In this document: piece after piece, positions 12,710 to 24,072 of the stretch | Layout of the letters: every line of letters begins with the position of its first letter | How positions within the stretch are numbered: the first letter of the stretch is position 1 | Source: Erpetoichthys calabaricus | Taxonomy: Eukaryota; Chordata; Cladistia; Polypteriformes; Polypteridae | Direction of reading: 5' to 3' | Length of the DNA stretch: 64,000 nt | Assembly (NCBI RefSeq): GCF_900747795.2 | Contig: NC_041402.2 | Location: 180,736,875 to 180,800,874, forward strand | Notes under the pieces: generated by a model | Seen by the model: the letters and a program-made list of their open reading frames with translations, nothing else | The model's database searches: none | Told to the model about the DNA's origin: nothing | Position numbers and translations under genes: made by a program

Positions 12710-13400
12710 GTGAGCAACATAAAGGACAGCACTGACCACCGAAGGGTGAGAGCAGTCAGAGGAGCGCCACTGAGTAGTACCAGCAGTATGAAGGCTAGCA
12801 TTGGCCAAAAAGCAGCTTTCAGTTGTATGAAGAGCAAGGGTCACCCCAAGGAGCTTTGAAAGGTAAAAGAAGTAGCACTGACCACAGAAATACATCAGTA
12901 TTGAGACATGCAGAGTGGACAGTTTTGAAATATCAGCACAGAGAGGAGCACAACTGACCACAGTGGGGTATCAAAAAGCATAGTGAGCCCCTGGGATGTC
13001 TTAATGGCAAGAGACACAGCATAGACCACAAGGAGATATTATGACCATGACAGCTTTCAGCAACATAAAAAGCAATTCTGACCTCTAAGAGGGATCAGCA
13101 GGGAGAGGGACAGTGCGGGCTGCTGTGGGCTATCACCTCCGAAAACAGCAGCAGTGACCACTAAAGCAGATCAACAGCAAGTGACCACAGGGGAGTGACA
13201 AGAGAACTACTGACCATGCAGGGGTGTTAGGAGTAAGGACAGCACTGACCACAAGAAGGTTACTAAGAGCAAGAAAAGCCACACTGACCACTAAGATAAT
13301 TCAAAACTAAAAGAAATGTAGTTAATCACAAAAGATAATAATGAGGGAGAAGGCAGCAATGACCACAAAGGAAAAGTGGCATTTGTGGTATGAAAATCAT
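12710..13400. repeat. Degenerate tandem repeat with GCACTGACCAC core
   Basis: The core (A/G)CACTGACCAC recurs irregularly, roughly every 50-70 bp. A related piece reappears at 15600-15700. No gene seen. Confidence 0.6.
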
Positions 13401-13436
13401 GGTGGGGGCATCCCAAATTGTCTCCTGTGTCCTCAC

Positions 13437-13571
13437 AGGTGGCGCAAAGGTAGTGCTGCTGCTTTGCAGTAAGAAGATTGTGGGTTCGCTTCCCAGTTCC
13501 TCCCTGTGTGGATAGCGCTTTGAGTACTGAGAAAAGTGCTATATAAATGTAATGAATTATTATTATTATTA
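13437..13571 (+). mobile_element. SINE-2 copy, near full length
   Basis: A GGTGGCGCAAAGGTAGTGCT head and the B-box-like GGTTCGCTTCC are followed by GATAGCGCTTTGAGTACTGA and an (ATT)n tail. Confidence 0.8.
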
Positions 13572-13956
13572 AACATCCATAATATGTACATGGACATACC
13601 TCACTGATAACCTCTGGCCATCCTAATGACTTGCAAGTTCAAGAACAATGGAATGTTGCTGCCTGCTCTTTCTCAATTGGCATCACGCTCTGACATCACC
13701 ATCATTTGCTCAAATACAGCCATTGAGATTTCAACACTAAGTGAAGTGAGAGCCTCACAACCACCCGCTGCTCAGGAAAATCTCTTGGGTATGAAACAGC
13801 TAAACCTCACGAACACAACCAAACACCCTGGAGATGAATAAAGGACAAGTTGCAATAACATGGACAAAACACGCAGACACATAGTGGCCAGAATGGGCTG
13901 CTTCACGCCACATTGGATATTTTATAACTGCTGTGGATGGAAAAAATGGCTTCGGC

Positions 13957-14510
13957 GTCCATCCATCCATTTTCCAACCCGCTGAATCTGAATAAAGGGT
14001 CACGGGGGTCTGATGGAGCCAATCCCAGCCAACACAGGGTGCAAGGCAGGAACCAATCCCAGGCAGGGTGCCAACCCACCGCAGACTATCTGACTACGCA
14101 ACACATATTTTTAAGGCATTACCCGTAACACTGCAAGGGACAGTCGTGGCCGGAGATGGTAAATATTTTCTTGCTAATTCAGGCCTCATCTATAAAACTT
14201 TGCGTGATTTTGAAAGTGAAAATGTGTGAACGCCAAATATCAGGAATATGCATACGCCAAAAAATCAGGTTTGTAAAAATATGGCTTACGTGTGTTCCTA
14301 TGCGATTTACCTTTTAAAAGTCTCAATCGCACACACTAGGGCCAATTTAGAATCGCCAGTCCACCTAACCTGCATGTCTTTGGACTCTAGGAGGAAACCC
14401 ACGCAGACACGGGGAGAACATGCAAACTCCACGTAGGGAGGACCCGGGAAGCGAACCTCAGGTCTCCTTATTGCAAGGCAGCAGCGCTACCACTGCACCA
14501 CTGTGCCGCC
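13957..14510 (-). mobile_element. SINE-1, full-length, split by another repeat
   Basis: Reads 3' to 5' from (CCAT)n to the head GGCGGCACAGTGGTGCAGTG. The target duplication TGGCTTCGGC lies at 13947-13956 and 14511-14520. The CA-rich middle has been replaced by the 14087-14328 repeat. Confidence 0.85.
14087..14328 (-). repeat. ~240-bp interspersed repeat, copy 2, without the SINE
   Basis: Reverse complement of 528-1072 minus its SINE, giving an intact pre-integration version. It sits inside a SINE-1, so it moved or was copied after that SINE arrived. Confidence 0.7.
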
Positions 14511-14528
14511 TGGCTTCGGCATGACTCC

Positions 14529-15350
14529 TTATTTTCTTGAAATTGTGCACAATCTTTTTTAGGCAACAAAATGTCAATCTGCATTTCCGCACCCTTTTAG
14601 AATAGGAAATCGGCTCTTATTCTTTCCAACTTATGATGATGAAATGTCATAGAACCCCTTCATTGAAAGTTTAAATGTGTCAATTTCACAGACAGTCAAT
14701 CTTCATTTTACCAATGCCCATGTAGTAACGCGAACTTCTACCCAGTTATTGATAAAAATGGGCATTTAGGTAGGGATCAACCAGTTACAGTTGGCATAAG
14801 GGTCTGTCTATAGCAGAAAAGCACAAATGGGCAACCAAAACATGAATGGAGAGGCGAGATAACTGCAGCGCAGACACGAACTTTACTACTATTGGAGAAT
14901 ATTTAGTAAACACGCAGGGAACATTTCAAAATATTAAAAAAGAAAAAGACGGACGGATTACTTTAGCTGTTCCAGCACATCAGCAATGGATCTCCAAGTA
15001 CATGATGACTTGGAGAACCATAAAGTGTGCGCAAGATGGCTACGGAAACCGCTTACTGATCTGCAACACAAGGCAACATCTCTCGGTCACAGTTTGAATG
15101 ATTTATTCAATATGGTCAAAAATTCTCTGAAAATCTGTGGATCTTTGGTTATAGGAGACTGTGTTTGTTCATTATTGTGACTGACATGAAGATACGACCA
15201 TGTTTTATATGGGAATTAGACATAAATATAGAGAATTCCTAGGGGTTCACATACTTTTTACTTTGACTATATAAAGATATTGCCTGCTGCCGCCATTGTC
15301 TTTGTGCAGGTGCGTGCGCCGGTCGTCTAGCTATTTGATGGAGGAATGAA
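14529..15350. other. No gene seen
   Basis: A lysine-rich 83-codon frame at 14846 looks like (RERGNQNMN-type) LINE ORF1 or Tc1 debris. It is too weak to call. Confidence 0.3.
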
Positions 15351-15356
15351 GGACTA

Positions 15357-15530
15357 GGGTCGGCGCAGTGGTAGCGCTGCTGCCTCGCAGTTAGGAGACC
15401 TGGGTTCGCTTCCCGGGTCCTCCCTGCGTGGAGTTTGCATGTTCTCCCCGTGTCTGCATGAGTTTCCCACGGGTACTCCGGTTTCCTCCCACAGTCCATA
15501 GACATTTAGGTTAGGTGGTATAGGCCCTGG
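15357..15530 (+). mobile_element. SINE-1, 3' truncated
   Basis: The head GGCGCAGTGGTAGCGCTGCT and B box GGTTCGCTTCC are present. It breaks off after GTTAGGTGG. Confidence 0.75.
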
Positions 15531-15977
15531 TCTAGAGAACACATTAGGGTCAGATGACGTGCCTGAAACAGGCTTGTGAACAAAGACAAATCTAGCAGCA
15601 TAAACCACAGCAGTGACCCTTACGTTATACCAGCAGGGAGGACAGCACCACTGACCACAGAGAGGAGCCAAAGCACAGCCACAGACAGTAAGAAACACTG
15701 AAGCTGAAGTAATGAGAGCCAACAGAAAGAAAAGTGCTGGGCGCGGGTGGCAGCTGCATGAGGGTCAGCTCTGATTCCTTGAGGATATCATTGGAAAGAA
15801 AATAGCTAAAATTCCCTCTTGGGAAAAATAAAGTTCACCCACAAGGTAAGCTTGGAGTTGGGTATGGAGTAGGGGCAAGGACGAAGAGGAAAAGCTAGAT
15901 GTTCAAGAAGGATTGTGGAGATGAGAAGGGAGAGTATTTCTGTGGGGTGGGAAGTGGGTGTAAAAGCACAGGGATCT

Positions 15978-16273
15978 AATGTGGCACAGTGGGTAGCGCT
16001 GCTGCCTCGCAGTTAGGAGACCCGGGTCCTCCCTGCGTGGAGTTTGCATGTTCTCCCCGTGTCTGTGTGGGTTTCCTCCCACAGTCCAAAGACATGCAGG
16101 TTAGGTGATTCTAAATTGTCCCTACTGTGGGTGTGTGTGTGTGTGCCATGCGGTGGGCTGGCACCCTGCCTGGGGTTTGTTCCTGCCTTTTGCCCAGTGT
16201 TGGCTGGGATTGGCTCCAGCAGACCCCCGTGACCCTGTGCTACGATATAGTGGGTTGGAAAATGACTGACTGA
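15978..16273 (+). mobile_element. SINE-1, nearly full length
   Basis: From GTGGCACAGTGGGTAGCGCT to GGTTGGAAAATGACTGACTG. The usual (GGAT)n tail is replaced by (GACT)n. Confidence 0.8.
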
Positions 16274-16419
16274 CAGTGGGCAGGGGAGGACACATACAAG
16301 TAGGTCCAAAGGTGTAGTACATTTTTTTCTTAACTTATTTTGTTTGTATTGTGCTCTTCACTGTGTGCAGGCGCAGAAGGCTGTGAACAATTCTCGGGTA
16401 AAATACAAGTATAGATTAT

Positions 16420-16542
16420 CCATCCATTATCCAACCCGCTGAATCCGAACACAGGGTCACAGGGGTCTGCTGGAGCCAATCCCGGCTAACACAGGGCACA
16501 AGGCAGGAACCAATCCAGGGCAGGGTGCCAACCCAACCGCAG
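16420..16542 (-). mobile_element. SINE-1, 3' half
   Basis: Flanked by AAGTATAGATTAT at 16407-16419 and 16543-16555. Confidence 0.85.
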
Positions 16543-17009
16543 AAGTATAGATTATACTAATTACTAAATACAGAACTAGTACACATAAAAGTTTGTTGTT
16601 GTCTTTTATGATTTCCCTGTGTGTAAACTCTCCCATGCATTTTCATTTATTAATCAAACTACCCTGAACTAATACTTACTTCTAAGCCCCTTTTTACTCA
16701 TTCTGGTTCCCCATATTTTAACACTATCTGTCCTATCTGTCATATAGTGACTTACATAGCTATATATTTTGAAGTGCCTTTCATATCTATTATATAGTGA
16801 CTTACATATCCAACTATCATAATGTGCCTTTCATATCTAAGTATCATATTGCATCTTCTATCTGTGTCTGTCCATCTAAAATTAACATTGAGCGTACAGG
16901 ACATAGAAGTAAAATGGACAGCACTAACCAGATGCCAGGTTTCAGCTGCGACAGAACCAGGAGACCCGCACTTTGGTTTCAGTTCGATCTCTCAGGCTAA
17001 TCATTAGCA

Positions 17010-17257
17010 GATGTGGCCAGAGGCACGGGGGCGTGTCTCTAGGACCGCGCCCCTCTTCCTATTGGCTGGAGCGCCACGGCTCCGGAGCGGCTGAGTGAAC
17101 TTATCCTGTCTTTCCAAGAAATTCCTTCAGGTAGCCATTCCATATTAAAGAGCAATTGGAAAAGTCCGCCCCATCTGTTTCTACTGGACAAAGCCACGCC
17201 TGGTCGTCTTCACGTCCACCTCATGTGGCAGCTGCAGTGTTATTTGATCTTGGGATC
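17010..17257 (+). promoter_or_regulatory. Putative TTC36 promoter and 5' UTR
   Basis: This unique-looking, moderately GC-rich stretch is the only one immediately 5' of TTC36. It holds a CCAAT-type site in CTATTGGCTGG near 17058 and an AT-rich CCATATTAAAG near 17140. The transcription start cannot be read from sequence alone. Confidence 0.35.
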
Positions 17258-17360
17258 ATGGCAACCGAAAATGACCAAGCCGTGCTGAGGAGCATCTTCA
17301 ACCCCGATTGCCCGTTCGGAGACGATCTTGGGGAGACGTGCGAACCGCTCAGAGACGAGG
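17258..17360 (+). CDS. TTC36: TTC36 coding exon 1
   Basis: The exon encodes 34 residues plus one base, ending in G before the donor GTAAGA. It includes the conserved IFNPDCPFGDDLGE stretch. An upstream GC-rich stretch with ATTGGCTGG (a CCAAT-box-like site) at about 17059 may belong to the promoter. Confidence 0.9.
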
Positions 17361-20300
17361 GTAAGACTTCGACTTTCTTCTGATTTGTACACGTAGGCCG
17401 GTGCCAACGGGGCGGGGCATATCATGCCGCCATTCGGAATCGGTAATGACGCTTCTAAGTAACAGTAAAATTCAGGCTGAGCTCCAAACAGGAGAAGGTC
17501 AATGAACTGACATCCGCGCGAATGCGAGCCCAGCCTGCTGCTCAGCTCTGTGAAAGTGCCGGTCGCTCGCCAACGGTCACGTGTCATTGTGGACCGCGTT
17601 GAAGCTGAACGTGTTGCTCGAACGTTCTGTTGGCGATGTTCTCAAACGACAGTACGAGGGCGGTGTCGCGGTGACTGAAGCAAGGGGACTAGCAGGGTGA
17701 CGTCAGGAACCTGCTCGTGCCAGCGCTGTCGCTCGAGGTGCATTACTTAAAACAAAAAACAAAGAAAGATATTTAGTTCAGTTCACAATTGCAAAGTCAT
17801 GTTTGTATAACAAAAAGTTATTTTGTTTGTGATAATCAAGTATTGAAGGTGGTGGCGATGGAGTGGATATTTATTTTTTATACAGTGCATCCGGAAAGTA
17901 TTCACAGCACATCACTTTTTCCACATTTTGTTATGTTCCAGCCTTATTCCAAAATGGATTAAATTCATTTTTTTCCTCAGAATTCTACACACAACACCCC
18001 ATAATGACAACGTGAAAAAAGTTTACTTGAGGTTTTTGCAAATTTATTAAAAATAAAAAAATTGAGAAAGCACATGTACATAAGTATTCACAGCCTTTGC
18101 TGTGAAGCTCCAAATTGAGCTCAGGTGCATCCTGTTTCCCCTGATCATCCTTGAGATGTTTCTGCAGCTTCATTGGAGTCCACCTGTGGTAAATTCAGTT
18201 GACTGGACAGGATTTGGAAAGGCACACACCTGTCTATATAAGGTCCCACAGTTGATAGTTCATGTCAGAGCACAAACCAAGCATGAAGTCAAAGGAATTG
18301 TCTGTAGACCTCCGAGACAGGATTGTCTCGAGGCACAAATCTGGGGAAGGTTACAGAAACATTTCTGCTGCTTTGAAGGTCCCAATGAGCACAGTGGCCT
18401 CCATCATCCGTAAGTGGTAGAAGTTCGAAACCACCAGGACTCTTCCTAGAGCTGGCTGGCCATTCAAACTGTGCGATCGGGGGAGAAGGGCCTTAGTCAG
18501 GGAGGTGACCAAGAACCCGATGGTCACTCTGTCAGAGCTCCAGAGGTCCTCTGTGCAGAGGGGAGAACCTTCCAGAAGGACAACCATCTCTGCAGCAATC
18601 CACTAATCAGGCCTGTATGGTAGAGTGGCCAGACGGAAGCCACTCCTTAGTAAAAGGCACATGGCAGCCCACCTGAAGTTTGCCAAAAGGCACCTGAAGG
18701 ACTCTCACACCATGAGAAAGAAAATTCTCTGGTCTGATGAGACAAAGATTGAACTCTTTGGTGTGAATGCCAGGCGTCACGTTTGGAGGAAACATGGCAC
18801 CATTCCTACAGTGAAGCATGGTGGTGGCAGCATCATGCTGTGGGGATGTTTTTCAGCGGCAGGGACTGGGAGACTAGTCAGGATAAAGGGAAAGACGACT
18901 GCAGCAATGTACAGAGACATCCTGGATGAAAACCTGCTCCAGAGCGCTCTTGACCTCAGACTGGGGCGACGGTTCATCTTTCAGCAGGACAACGACCCTA
19001 AGCACACAGCCAAGACATCAAAGGAGTGGCTTCAGGACAACTCTGTGAATGTCCTTGAGTGGCCCAGCCAGAGCCCAGACTTGAATCCGATTGAACATCT
19101 CTGGAGAGATCTTAAAATGGCTGTGCACCGACGCTTCTCATCCAACCTGATGGAGCTTGAGAGGTGCTGCAAAGAGGAATGGGTGAAACTGGCCAAGGAT
19201 AGGTGTGCCAAGCTTGTGGCATCATATTCAACAAGACTTGAGGCTGGAATTGCTGCCAAAGGTACATCAACAAAGTATTGAGCAAAGGCTGTGAATACTT
19301 ATGTACATGGGATTTCTCAGTTTTTTTATTTTTAATAAATTTGCAAAAACCTCAAGTAAACTTTTTTCACATTGTCATTATGGGGTGTTGTGTGTAGAAT
19401 TCTGAGGAAAAAAATGAATTTAATCCATTTTGGAATAAGGCTGTAACATAACAAAATGTGGAAAAAGTGATGTGCTGTGAATACTTTCCGGATGCACTGT
19501 ATGAATGTAGTGAGAAGTCAAGCAAAATGACCCCTTTTATTGGCTAAATAAAGAGATTACAGTCTGCAAGCTTTCGAGGCCACTCAGGCCCCTTCTTCAG
19601 GCAAAGATGTGACACAGAAGCTGGAGTTCCCTGTGTTTATATACACACTAGGACAAGTAACAACATTGGCAAACCTTTAAGTGAGACATCTTAGATGTAC
19701 AAATTTAATAGAAGTCTTCAGGCTCAGATTCATTTAGCAAGAGAGGAGAACAATGTATGCTCGAGATCTTTGGATAACTGTCCAGCAAAGTCTTTTGAAG
19801 TTTCTGATGAGTTTTTCCATACAGTGTGGATCTGTAGTCAGGTTGTCTGTGTCAGTCTGAGAGATGCAAACAATCCCCATACCTGGCCATAAAACTCTTG
19901 TCTCTATTCAAACCACGTTGTAATGTGTTCAATTTTAGAATGAGTTTGCTGTGTTCTGAAGTTGCCCATAAGCGCTGTGACTTTAAAGTCCCTCTCACAG
20001 TGTCCATGGCTGTTGAAGTGGGCCGCTACAGGAACATCAGTGTTGCCATGTTTAATGTGGAGTCTGTGGAAATTCACTCTCTGGCGGAGTGTTTGTCCAG
20101 TTTCTCCCACACAGAGTGCAGTGTCAGGACATTTCATGCAGAGAATGAGGTAGACCACATTAGATGATCTGCAGGAAAATGATCCCTGCATGTGATATTC
20201 AAGTCGGCAGTGTGGTATAACTATACGGTCTGTATCATAAATGTGGGCACACGTTTTACATCTTTTCTGTAGGCATGGAGATGTGCCATTTTCTGTTGGT

Positions 20301-23112
20301 TCACTTAGGGAGCTTCGGACAATTCATTGCTGCAGGTTTGGTGGTTGTCTGTATACCAGGAGGGGAGGTTCAGGAAATACATTTGTCAGTGTTTGGTCGT
20401 TGTGTCTTATGATTACTGCAAGTCTCTGCATTTACTGTAGTCTTTCCGGTCACAGGACTGGCAGCCTTATTCAAGACTGGAACCATCCCTGGCTGGAATG
20501 CCAGTCCATTACAAGACAAACTCATCCAGTCAGTCACTCTTACTTAAGTCACTTAAGAGAACTGGTTTGAATGTACAGTGCCTCTCGGAGATATTCAGAC
20601 CCTTCACTTTTTCACGTATTGTTGTTTTGTTCTAAAATCATTTAGATTCATTTTTTCCCACTTCAAACAACACTCAATACCTCAGAAAGGAAAACCGGAT
20701 TTTAGAAAAAAGTATTCAGACCCTTTGCTTTGACTGAGGTGCATCCCATTCTATTGCTCATCACTGAGATGTTTCTACACCTTGTTTGGAGTCCACCTCT
20801 GGTCAATTCAGTTGATTAGACATGAGTAGGAAAGTCACACATCTGTCCATAGAACTGACAAAACAGGAGGTTGAAGGAATTCCCTGTAGAGCAGGTTGTG
20901 TGGAGCACAGATCAGGGGAAGGCTACAAAAAAATAATGTCTGCGGTATTGAAAGTTTCCAAGAGTACAGTGGCCTCCATAAATTCTTAAATGGAAGAAGT
21001 CTGGAACGACTATGACTCTTACTGGAGTTGGCTGCCTGGGCAAACTAAGCAATCAGAGCAGAAGAGCCTTGCTGATCAACAACACAATGGCCACTCTGGA
21101 TGAGCTCCAGAGAACCTGTGTGAAGATGGGAGAAACCTCCAGAAGGACAATCACCACTACAGCACTCCACCAAACTGGGCTTTATGGCAGACGACACATG
21201 GAAAGCTCACATGGAGTTTGCAAGAAGGCACCTAAGGAACTCTTGGACTAAGAGAAACAAGATTCTCTGGTCTGATGAAATCAGGACTGAACTGTTTGGC
21301 CTCATCATATCTGGAGGAAATCTCACACCACCCGTGGAAAGCTGCTCCATCTGTGAAGCATGGTGTGGGTTGTTTTTCATTGGTATGGACTAGAAGACGA
21401 CAGAGGGTTGAGGGAAAGCTGAACAGAGCAAAGTACCGAGATACCCTTACCTGCTCCAGTGCACTCTGGTCCTCCAACTTGGCCAAAGGTTCACCTTCAT
21501 ACAGGACAAGGCAAAGCCAACACAGGAGTAGTATGGGCACAACTCTGGGAATGTCCTCGAGTGGCACAGCCAGAGCTCAGACTTGAACCCAGTTAGCTGG
21601 CCACTGGTGGTTCGCCATCCCACCTGACCAAACTAAAGAGGATCTGCAGAGGAGAATGTCAGAAACTCTCCAACTCCAGGTGTTGGGGCGGAGGGCCAGG
21701 TCCAATGCCCAGCCGGGACGCCCCTTCAATGTGTATTCAGAGGGAGCAGCCCTGGACGGTGCAGTACCTCCCCCTGGGTTGGAGCGGTGCCTCAGTCTCT
21801 CGCAGGGCTTCATGGGAGAATGAGTTCTCCACAGCCCTGTTGGGGTCTGGGGTGGCCGCCAGGGGGCGCGGCATGGGTCCCTGAGCCCAGCTGGACTAAT
21901 CTTCAGCCCCACCCAGGAGTGCAACTGGAAACAGGTGACCAAGCAGCTGGAGCACTTCTGGGTGGGCCATAAAAGGAGCCAGCAACCACCACTCAATGGC
22001 CAGAGTCAGGTGGAAGGAGGACAAAGCTTGTGGAGGAGTGGTGGTGGAAGAGAGAAAGAGACAAGGAGTATTGTGTGTGTCTTGTGCTTGGGACTGTGTT
22101 GTGGCTGGAGGGTTCACGGGGAAGATGTGCCCTCCAGCTGAAGAAAATAAAAGTTTGGTTTATTTTTATACGTGCCTCCGGTGTCAAATCTGTGTCGGGT
22201 CAGGCGCTATATAGCGTCTTCTTACCGTGTGTAGTGTTATATCCAAGAAGACTTCAATAATGCACTGAGGAAAGGGTTGGAATACTTTCTGTCAGTGTGA
22301 TCTTTCAGTTTTTTATTTTTAGTAAATTTGCACAAATGTCTAACATCCCGTTTTTTAATGTCATTCTGGGGTGACAGAGTGTGGACTAATAAGGAGAAGA
22401 TACAAATTAAAATGATTTCAGTATAAGGCTGAAACATAACAAACTGTGAAAACAGTAAAGGGGTCTGAATACTTACTGACGGCACTGTACCCGCATGTTG
22501 AGGATGTGCTAGTAAACTTCAAATTAATTTGCCCATGCCCGACATCTCTCTTTGTCCTTTACAGACAGCAGCTTTGACCCTGAAGTCCTGCGACGTGTCC
22601 ATGATCTGGAAGTACGAGGCGTGAAGGCAGCAGAGTCCGGAGATCTACACTCGGCACTGCTGCTCTTCAGTGAAGCCATTGAAATCCTACCAGACTGGGC
22701 ATCGGCGTACAACAACCGTGCCCAGGCCCGGCGGCTGGATGGCGACACAGCTGGTGCGTGCAGACAGTTGCTAGGCATCCGCATGCAAACCACCTACCAT
22801 TTTCAAGATCCTAAACACCACATTGTTTCCTTTTATCATACAGGAGCTCTGGAGGACCTGGAGTGTGCCATAGCTCTGAGTGGTGGCACTGGCCTGACGG
22901 GCTGCCAGGCCCTGGTGCAGAGAGGACTGCTGCACAAACTGCTCCACGAGGAGGATGCTGCACTGTGTGACTTCCAGAGAGCAGCGAGACTGGGCAGCTC
23001 ATTTGCACGCCAGCAGGCTTTGCTTCTGAACCCATACGCTGCTCTGTGCAACAACATGCTGAGCCAGGTTTTCCACAAGCTGCGTAACCCTCAGGCCCCC
23101 GAAAAAGCTTAG
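17258..23112 (+). CDS. TTC36: TTC36, tetratricopeptide repeat protein 36 (3 coding exons)
   Basis: The spliced product is 186 residues; human TTC36 is 189. Coding exons are 17258-17360, 22565-22753 and 22844-23112. All introns are GT-AG, and both junctions split a codon after its first base. The N-terminus reads MATENDQAVLRSIFNPD, very like human MGTPNDQAVLQAIFNPD. Exon 2 carries a TPR helix pair ending ASAYNNRAQARRLDGD, near-identical to human. Exon 3 continues with the GALEDLE helix and ends in LLNPYAALCN, the family's conserved C-terminal block. The start is chosen by alignment with the human N-terminus; an upstream in-frame extension to 17156 begins with TTG and is not family-like. An AATAAA lies at 23159. 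Family knowledge: a small TPR protein abundant in liver and kidney, linked to tyrosine catabolism in mammals. Intron 1 (5.2 kb) is mostly transposons. Intron 2 is only 90 nt and is open in frame. Confidence 0.93.
17883..19499 (+). mobile_element. Tc1-like DNA transposon, nearly intact
   Basis: TA duplications (17881-17882, 19500-19501) flank inverted repeats of about 220 bp beginning CAGTGCATCCGGAAAGTATT. Each end has an outer and an inner copy of AAGTATTCACAGC, an IR/DR layout as in Sleeping Beauty-type elements. It lies in TTC36 intron 1 in the same sense as the gene. Confidence 0.95.
18283..19281 (+). pseudogene. Tc1-like transposase, two in-frame stops
   Basis: The frame runs 332 codons from MKSKELSVDLRDRIVSRHKS without any frameshift. 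It holds a paired-like helix-turn-helix N-terminus and the DD34E catalytic set: Asp in WSDETKIELF, Asp in FQQDNDPKH, Glu in SPDLNPIEHLW. TAG at 18418-18420 and TAA at 18604-18606 interrupt it. The open part 18625-19281 (218 residues) keeps the whole catalytic domain. It is inactive as it stands, but clearly young compared with the other Tc1 relics here. Confidence 0.92.
19502..20440 (-). mobile_element. Penelope-like retroelement 3' part, fossil
   Basis: The minus strand (19904-20191) encodes a GIY-YIG nuclease-like block: SSNVVYLILCMKCPD, CVGETGQTLRQRVNFHR, AAHFNSHGHCERDFK. The 3' end GCCAATAAAAGGGGTCATTT abuts the Tc1 element. A second copy lies at 39648-40440. It is broken and 5' truncated. 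Confidence 0.8.
20576..22487 (+). mobile_element. Tc1-like element, second family, degenerate
   Basis: Ends CAGTGCCTCTCGGAGATATT and ATACTTACTGACGGCACTG, flanked by TA. Transposase scraps appear in several frames (LYGRRHMESS, KILWSDEIRTELFG, GGCACAGCCAGAGCTCAGAC region). It is much older than the 17883 element and was later hit by a solo LTR. Confidence 0.85.
21684..22226 (+). mobile_element. Solo LTR, family A (fossil)
   Basis: A 543-bp LTR with 4-bp target duplication GTGT at 21680-21683 and 22227-22230. It carries a TATA-like CATAAAAGG near 21969 and AATAAA near 22147. It has no internal region. It is the same family as 38489-39024. It splits the Tc1-like relic, so it is the later arrival. 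Confidence 0.85.
22565..22753 (+). CDS. TTC36: TTC36 coding exon 2 (TPR)
   Basis: The exon has 63 codons' worth of sequence, from the acceptor TTTACAG to the donor GTGCGTGC. It encodes the first TPR helix pair, with ESGDLHSALLLFSEAIEIL followed by the NNRAQARRL motif. Confidence 0.92.
22844..23112 (+). CDS. TTC36: TTC36 coding exon 3
   Basis: The exon begins after the acceptor CATACAG and ends in TAG. It encodes the second and third TPR units and the conserved tail FARQQALLLNPYAALCNNML. The 3' UTR is short, with AATAAA at 23159-23164. Confidence 0.92.
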
Positions 23113-23158
23113 GGGGGTTCAACTAAAATCTAGGTGCAGAAACAGTAAGTGTGCTTGT

Positions 23159-23164
23159 AATAAA
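23159..23164 (+). terminator. TTC36 poly(A) signal
   Basis: AATAAA, 47 nt after the TTC36 stop codon. Confidence 0.6.
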
Positions 23165-23248
23165 GGAAATCGTTTCTTCTGTGTCTGTTGCCCAGAGTCT
23201 TTACTCGGCCACATCCTACAGATTGAAGGGTCATATTTGGTTGAACTT

Positions 23249-23378
23249 CCATCTATCCATCCATTATCCAACCCGCTGAATCTGAACACCGGGTCACGGG
23301 GGTCTGCTGGAGCCAATCCCAGCCAACACAGGGCACAAGGCAGGAACCAATCCCGGGCAGGGTGCCAACCCACTGCAG
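23249..23378 (-). mobile_element. SINE-1, 3' half
   Basis: Target duplication TTGGTTGAACTT at 23237-23248 and 23379-23390, just downstream of TTC36. Confidence 0.85.
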
Positions 23379-23424
23379 TTGGTTGAACTTCTTAATATCA
23401 TTTCTTAGGAGGCAGCTTTTAGTT

Positions 23425-23693
23425 TGGGCATCCTGGGAGACTTGGGTTCACTTCTCGGGTCCTCCCTGCATGGAGTTTGCATGTTCTCACCGTGTCTACG
23501 TGGGGTTCCTCCCACTCCAAAGACATGCATGTTAGGTGCATTGGCAATCCTAAATTGTCCTTGGTGTGTGATTGGCGCCCTGCCCAGGGTTTGTTTCCTG
23601 CCTTGCGACCCCTGTGCTGGCTGGGATTGACTCCAGCAGACCCCCGTGACCCTGTGTTAGGATATAGCGGGTTGGACAATAACTGACTGACTG
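23425..23693 (+). mobile_element. SINE-1, 5' truncated
   Basis: From the B-box region GGGTTCACTTCTCGGGTCCT to GGTTGGACAATAACTGACTG, with a (GACT)n tail like the 15978 copy. Confidence 0.75.
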
Positions 23694-23892
23694 AAGCAAT
23701 TCAGAGGAATGATGAAGAAATTCTGGGGAGCAAATCTTAAAAAACAAGTCAGTTAAAATAAAAGAAAAGAACTTAATTAGCAGCAAAAACTGGTCACCAG
23801 TTAAGAAGAGGGTTAGAATGAAAGTCTTCAGCCACTGAGGTCCTCCAGGACTGGAGTTTGAGACCACTGCCCTAAAGTGTATTTCATTTCAT

Positions 23893-23922
23893 ATGTGAAT
23901 TTCCCCTTGGGGATTAATAAAG

Positions 23923-24006
<84 letters not shown>

Positions 24007-24021
24007 ATATAGTGCCTTTCA

Positions 24022-24071
<50 letters not shown>
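23893..24071 (+). repeat. LINE 3' tail with (TATC)n microsatellite
   Basis: GTGAATTTCCCCTTGGGGAT, ATTAATAAAGTATC, then two (TATC)n blocks separated by ATAGTGCCTTTCATATC. Confidence 0.85.

Positions 24072-24072
<1 letters not shown>

Noticed and set aside
17156-17257. In-frame N-terminal extension of TTC36
   Set aside because: It begins with TTG, is not conserved with the human protein start, and reads through promoter-like sequence.
21577-21996. 139-codon minus frame, and 146-codon frame at 40611-41051
   Set aside because: Both lie in GC-rich solo LTRs; they have no domain and are absent from sister copies.
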